Positions 58,580 through 64,000 of a DNA stretch of 64,000 bases are shown piece after piece. How positions within the stretch are numbered: position 1 is the first letter of the stretch; each line of letters opens with the position of its first letter. The position numbers and the translations under genes are program-made. Under the pieces are notes generated by a model. The model searched no databases. It was not told the origin of the DNA and saw only the letters and a program-made list of their open reading frames with translations. Source of the DNA: Ascaris suum (taxonomy: Eukaryota > Nematoda > Chromadorea > Rhabditida > Ascarididae); assembly GCA_013433145.1 (NCBI GenBank), contig CM024177.1, positions 3,374,110 to 3,438,109 on the forward strand, in the 5' to 3' direction.

Positions 58580-59902
58580 GTTAGTGAAGTATTTGCAAAA
58601 TGAAAGAAAATCAGCTGTTTTAATGAAAGAACGTCAGCTAAGCTGTTATTTAAAAGATTGCTATTTATAAATGCGATTTATATACTCAGTGAGATTATTT
58701 TTGGCTGCAACAGATTGTGATTGTAGGTTTATTATTGTATGGATATTCACTTTTATTGTTTATTAGTTTTTCACTGAATTTTATTTTATTTTTTTTTCAG
58801 TAAAAGTAATTGTGAGGAGGATGATATTATATAAAGTTGATTTCTAAATTAATTAATTGATTCTGAAATTAATTCTACATATGAAGATTGATCTAAATGA
58901 GGAAATAAGAGAAGATTTATGAGAGGAAATATTTGATTCTTTTCTCTCATTATTTTTGATACATCATGAGGTTTTCGCTCATTCAATGTTAAGCTGAAGA
59001 AATTGAGAGTTATTGTTGCGGAGGTCGAAATTGCTTGCAATTTTCAAACATTTGCATTTGCATATCTGTAGATTTGTAGAAATATGTAAATGTGAGAGGA
59101 GAAAGCATTGAAATAAGTAATCGCCTTTAACGCAATAAAACTCGAAGTTGATTAGAGAGAATTTAGATTTTTGGCATTTTATATTGTCCTGACATTGGTA
59201 CTCTCCTATTGTCGCGGAAGCCAGCAAGAGTGTTTTCGGAGGTTTAATTTATACTGAGCACTACTTTTATTCGAAGATGAGTGACCGTCCACGGAATCCG
59301 ATTTTTATAATCGAAGTGAATCGATAAGAAGTGACTAATGCCTTTCTACGGTAGTCGAATTGTTGCAGCAAAACATATCGTTTTCGTTATACCTTTATCT
59401 TCATTCTATATGGTAATTTGCATATAAATTTACTCTAGTTGCGTCATTTAAATGCTACAGATTTCCTGTTGATCAAGAGAGCGTCATTTTGATGTTGGAT
59501 CTTTACCGTTTTAATTTGCATAATATTTTGCAGTGTTTGATGTGATTAGTGGGTAGAAAGGGTGGTCGGCAAACTGCAGATGCGAAAGCTAAAATCAATG
59601 CAATCAATAAAAAGCTGCAATATTGAGCGCATCTCGAAGCCCGTTTATGCAAATTTGGTACGATTGACGAAAAGATTCACCACTCTTTGCTCGCCTCTAC
59701 GGAACAGTGAGCAAAGGCGATGATAGTCGACAGTGGGCAACATCCAGCAGCATAAGCGAACGTAACGTATTTCATTTTTGCATGGTACTGCATAAATATA
59801 TTTTGAAGGAGTACCATTTGACGCATAAATAAAGTGGTTATATATTATGAGGCAAAAGGGAATAGGAACGAGTCATGTTTGCTTAAAATTTTTCCTTTAC
59901 AG
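58580..59902. other. AT-rich interval with one short exon candidate
   Basis: Apart from the frame at 59550-59626 (acceptor gtgattag, 25 codons, TGA), nothing is supported. ORFs at 58849-59227 on the minus strand lack motifs. Confidence 0.3.
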
Positions 59903-60037
59903 GTATCATTTGTTCGAGAACCATGCCGATTACAGGTGTCGGTACAAATTCCTATCACTTCTTGCATTTTCTTTTCAAAAAGCTCTACCAACATCGAAAA
60001 GTTCGAGTACATCGAGGTTCAGTTTTCGACGCATTTG
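59903..60037 (+). other. Well-bounded exon candidate near the GPCR 3' end
   Basis: It has a strong acceptor (tttcctttacag) and a strong donor (TTG|gtgagt) around exactly 45 codons, phase 0: VSFVREPCRLQVSVQIPITS..., rich in alternating hydrophobics like a beta-sandwich. The other two frames are also open, so the frame is not certain. If real, its gene would run on through the oppositely oriented GPCR. No family is recognised. Confidence 0.35.
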
Positions 60038-60125
60038 GTGAGTAGTGAGCATATGGAGAGGGGATATAAGGGAAAGAGAGGAAAGACGAAGGGAACGATA
60101 CGTACGCTTATAGTTTGTGGGATGA

Positions 60126-60830
60126 TTAGAGGTACGTGACGCCATTCGGGTCGTTTGTTTCGGTCGTAGTTCTGAATTGCAGTAGAGATTCTGATTCTCC
60201 ATTGCTTAGCGCATCATCTTCACCGCTACCAAGATGGATGTCCACTGTATCCTGTTCTGCGGCAATTGCATCTTTGTCGACTATCGAAGGCACTGGCATC
60301 GTTCGGTGTGAATCTGCATCGCTAAATGGCACGCCAATAGCGGCTGCATGTGTTGTTTTTCCGTCAGCGGTTGCTGTTGAGGCGATCGCAGTCGGGACAC
60401 GTCTTATGATCGACTTGAGGCGGCTACGGTTTGCATAGGTTGCCTTGAAGCAAGGAAATTTTTGTAGAAATGTAACTCTGTAGTCTTGTGAGCATGCACA
60501 AAACACATAAAATTGTGATGCATGATTGGTGATCTCGAGCAGATTGGCCACTGCACGAAATATTTGATAGTCGACGCGCTGTTTCACCGTCTCATTGATG
60601 AATAGTAAGTTGATGGCAGCCGGAATATTACAAATGAAAAACATAGCCACAATTCCACCAAGAATATAGACGAGTGTATCGTCTTTATTTGCTGTATTAT
60701 CTTTGCGATTCGTCAGTCGTGCGAACATCCTTTGCCGCTTACGAAATGCCGTCATTATTTGAACGTTGAGCACTGATAGGATTAATATAGGCGCAAACCT
60801 TAGCACTCCTTCGCGTGTCCACTTATATAC
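60126..60830 (-). CDS. Class A GPCR, neuropeptide-receptor-like, C-terminal exon
   Basis: This is a minus-strand exon from a clean gtcttgcag acceptor (exon starts at 60830, phase 0) to TAA at 60126; 234 aa. In order: TM5 (VLRFAPILILSVLNVQIMTA), a basic third intracellular loop (RKRQRMFARLTNRKD), TM6 (GGIVAMFFICNIPAAINLLF), a short loop with an N-glycosylation site (NET), TM7 (LLEITNHASQFYVF) and a cytoplasmic tail of about 120 aa ending in an acidic, Ser-rich stretch. The layout fits peptide receptors of the FMRFamide-like class, as is common in nematodes. The TM7 NPxxY motif is replaced by NHASQFY. TM1-TM4 exons were not found on the minus strand up to 64000, so the gene is partial here. The ligand cannot be inferred. 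Confidence 0.88.
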   Translation of the reverse strand, partial: VYKWTREGVLRFAPILILSVLNVQIMTAFRKRQRMFARLTNRKDNTANKDDTLVYILGGIVAMFFICNIPAAINLLFINETVKQRVDYQIFRAVANLLEITNHASQFYVFCACSQDYRVTFLQKFPCFKATYANRSRLKSIIRRVPTAIASTATADGKTTHAAAIGVPFSDADSHRTMPVPSIVDKDAIAAEQDTVDIHLGSGEDDALSNGESESLLQFRTTTETNDPNGVTYL

Positions 60831-63800
60831 CTGCAAGACAATTAGTGTATTCGAAATGATGCGTAATGAAGGTTGTCCTAGAAACTTTGATTTTGGGAGT
60901 GAAATATTTCTCTTTAGGCCTATAGACGTAAGTATTCAAAAATATTCTGTGGGATTTTTGAAACACTTCGGTAATAAGCGTATAAGATTGAAGTCATGCA
61001 GTCTGCTTATAGCATCAATGAAATGATCGGTTCACTTGCAGAGCGAATGAATCGACTTCCTCTGAAGTGTTTCTCGAAAGGTTTCGGTTAATAAAGCAGA
61101 GAACTTTTTCTCATAGCATGAAAATTGCAACAGCAATAGGCGCTTATTTGATAGACGGGCAAAGTAGTTGTGGATCAATAGGTTCGCTACAACAGAGTGA
61201 TGAGATATTTACTTCACAAGGATTTAGTCGATCAACCAAAAAACTCATGGGCTAATAATACAAGATTCTTACGATGTCTTTAATGATGCGCACATGAAGA
61301 TTATATTGGAAAGTTGTAACTATTGGTTTAACTTAAAAATATCAGTTCTAGAATTAAAGTTCAGTGCGAAAAATAACGGTATCGTTTTGCAATGAGCTTG
61401 CGGGTTTTCCCGTAGAGTTTGCAGTTGGATTGTTGGAGTAATCACGGGCTGTGCATGGCGCAATTGATTGAACGTGGCTGAACAAATTGAACGGGATTTG
61501 AGTTCGATTCCGCCCTAAGGGGCACTCGAGCACTGCATTCCACCTCCCTCTATCGCTGAGGCGAACTATTCCTCAGTTCAAATCGGATTAACGCGAAACA
61601 GTCATTTTTTGAATGTTGCTCCAGAGAAGTCCATATCAGTTTTTATCAGTTGGGGCTATCACTGGCGATCTCATAGATTGAGTAATGCGGTCACTGTTCG
61701 ACAAAATAGTGACCTGTGGCAATGGTCAGCAATAAAGGAATTCAGCGCCTGGGACATCAAAGAAGATTTCGAAGAGTCCTATAGACATTATTTCACTGGG
61801 TGCATCGAATAAGTGATGGTTCAGCTTTGAGCATTGTTAAAGAATAATGCGAATTTTCTTATGTATTCCTATTGATTGATTGATTGCCCTTGGAAAAGTT
61901 CACAGGACGCACCAGGTCTGCGATGCTTTGGAGCTGCAAGATTTCGAAGAAACTTTATCACTGCCTTAAGCGGCTGACGAGATAGAAAGCGTTGAATTTA
62001 CTTACCTAGTTAATGAGAGAGAAATAAACATTTATAAACGAACCATTTAGACAGTAATTCATATATTTGAAAGTCTTTGTAGTGTGCTGAATAGAAGATT
62101 TCAGCGAACCTACTAGCCATCTCCAATAGGTCAACAGTGTTGTGGTTCACTTTATAGCTTTAGGCAATGAGTGAAGATTTTGTGATCTTCTTTAGGCATT
62201 AGGTTAGATGCGCGAGACGAGGCTGCTAAATTGCTCGCGTAGCTTAGTTTTTTAAAAAATTTTCGTACTTTTTTTATGAATAACCGGCCGATGAGTAGTT
62301 GCCTTAAATATAATTAACGTTTAGAGTTTCTTGACGTAGTTATCACTTGCTTTTGCAAATTTCTTCTTGCAGGATTTTAAATAACATTGCATCTGTATGT
62401 GTCTGTGCACGTCTGTCTGTCTCTCGAATTATTTCGATTCGAGAAGCACTGAAATCAGCGCTATGAAATTTGATGAGAATAATAAATGCTGTAGGATGAT
62501 CTCACGTCTTATTGTTCAAATTGATCAATTAACTTCGAAAAGACCTACAAAACTTTTGAATCGCCAAAAAATTTCCATACGTTATATACTGGCGAGATTT
62601 CTATTTTATAGTGGTTGACTTAAGGAAGTGTTGAATTGTCTGAGCGAAACAGTACAACGAAGACATTGAAGGTATTATTGTACTTATATTATTTATTGAA
62701 GTTAGTTAATAAAATGGATGGAATATAAAAGCGCATATCGTATCGGATTCTTTGCTCTATTTATCTGTCTTAGTGCTAATTTATTTCCTAAAAATTTCAT
62801 TTAAACAGTAATAAACAGTAAAAATTTCAAATAAAATTGGAATAGTTTTTTAATGAATTTCAGTCAGATATGAGGCGAACTCACTGTTTTTATTTCATTT
62901 CGCACATTTTGATTATTCGTTTAACTTCTATAGTTTGTAATATTGTTTTTACTCGAATCAATCGTTCGAAAAGGTAAATTTAAAGTTGGAAGCGCTATTG
63001 GATTTATGCGCCGCCTTCTTGTTATATTTTGATGGGTTATTTTTTTCTTTGTTGATTTATTTCTAAAGAGGATCAAATTGTAAATGAAGAAGTTGTAGAC
63101 TTGAAATTCGATGTCTACAAATTGTAACATTAGACTAGTTGAGATCATTTGTTTCGCGATTCTAATTTCTTGAATATTTGAAGTCAAATTTTCTCTATTT
63201 GCGATTGTTATTAAGAACGGAGAACGGAGATATCATGCGAAGCTGTGTCCTAACTGATCGAAGGAACTAGAAATAATTTGCCAACAAATTGGGCATTTCG
63301 ATAATAATACTTGACAAATTTGAAAACGGCTGTTATTTTGTGAAAAATATCCTCATTGTTTTAATTGAAGACTAAAATATACATATGCCTAAAAATATGC
63401 ATTTCCTCTGCGAGCTCTTTACCGTTCTCAGTTAGTTCCACTCAATTTCCTCTCTTCTGCTCGCATAATATCCTTAAATTAGCTCAAGCTGTGACTCGAA
63501 ATAAAACATACTCGAAGTATAGAAATATAATTATGGGTTTTTTAGTGGATTGAAAATTATTAGTTACAATTTTCTTAATTGTATATTTTTCTTCGTTGCC
63601 GGCATTGTTTTACTCGAAAGCGAATATCTCTTTCAAGTGAGTGTATTTCAATGTGAAGGATGCTAGAAATATATGTGCATCTCTCACTAGTCCTCTGGGA
63701 TATTTTCTCGTGTCTTATTTTTTCACAAAGGAAAAAAAATTGATGTTTTTCTGGCAAGTTTAAAACATTAAACATTAAGTCTCAGTTATCTTGTTTCCAC

Positions 63801-64000
63801 GTTTATAAGCCCTCGGGACCTTTAGCATTCACAGCTCTATAATATTGATTTAGTGAGTGCTAGAAGGGATGGAGGAAGGATGGGAAAGAGAGATAGCAGT
63901 GGAAGGAAAAAAGGGGTACTTAAAATCATCACGTTCAAAAAACTGTCTTATGCGCTAGGAGAAAAGTAGCTCCGATCTTATTTTCCTTCGCCGAATATGT
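60831..64000 (-). other. Upstream GPCR intron or intergenic DNA
   Basis: No TM1-TM4 exon is recognisable on the minus strand. It is probably a large intron of the GPCR. A plus ORF at 61609-61812 (ending EDFEESYRHYFTGCIE) has no splice support. The tRNA-like element at about 61447-61530 and the short hairpin near 61553 lie in this interval. Confidence 0.45.
61447..61530 (+). repeat. tRNA-like (A box/B box) sequence, probably a tRNA-derived relic
   Basis: TGGCGCAATTGATTG (A-box-like) and GTTCGATTCC (B-box-like) are separated by about the same distance as in a tRNA-Arg-type gene. The T-stem (TTGAG with CCGCC) does not pair and no acceptor stem closes, so it is not a working tRNA. It may be the head of an old SINE or a decayed tRNA pseudogene. 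A short hairpin CTGAGG...CCTCAG follows near 61553-61577. Confidence 0.4.

Noticed and set aside
61609..61812. Plus-strand ORF ending EDFEESYRHYFTGCIE
   Set aside because: It is isolated, lacks splice context and family resemblance, and lies in the presumed GPCR intron.

Overview
The window reads as nuclear DNA of a nematode. Protein-coding genes are cut into many short exons (7-505 nt), introns run from about 150 nt to 4.7 kb, acceptors are mostly T-rich followed by CAG or TAG, and the background is AT-rich with long (TA)n, poly-G and poly-C tracts. Protein families are animal-type. Intron sizes and composition would suit a parasitic clade, possibly clade III (ascarid or spirurid), but I cannot name the species.

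I rebuilt four conserved genes exon by exon, checking that reading phases join. (1) 226-15716, plus: a glypican (GPI-anchored heparan sulfate proteoglycan), about 561 aa in 12 exons. (2) 21840-41995, plus: the cytoplasmic-side nucleoporin Nup214/NPP-14, about 1,400 aa in at least 23 exons, running from an N-terminal beta-propeller through a coiled coil and a Thr/Ala-rich linker to an FG-repeat tail. (3) 45326-52050, plus: a mitochondrial TCAIM-like protein (DUF4460/4461 type, J-domain-like HPD motif), about 447 aa in 11 exons. (4) 60126-60830, minus: the last exon of a rhodopsin-class, neuropeptide-receptor-like GPCR (TM5 to C-tail); its other exons are not recognisable here and probably lie beyond 64000.

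Smaller candidates: a 68-aa two-exon ORF starting 97 nt after the Nup214 stop (operon-like spacing); an 81-codon three-exon minus-strand model divergent from Nup214 (21068-20592); unassigned coding-like ORFs at 19881-20608 (minus), 54579-55108 (both strands), and 58084-60037 (plus).

Non-coding content: two (TA)n microsatellites, at least seven G/C homopolymer tracts including a strong G-quadruplex motif, a perfect 12-bp hairpin in the likely glypican 3' UTR, two families of degenerate local repeats, and a tRNA-like A-box/B-box element. I found no CRISPR array, prophage, intact transposase or functional tRNA/rRNA. The four main genes have no evident joint pathway. The most unusual points are the loose 5' splice sites (little beyond GT is constant), a probable GC-AG intron in Nup214, the operon-like small ORF, and the unassigned coding-like islands.
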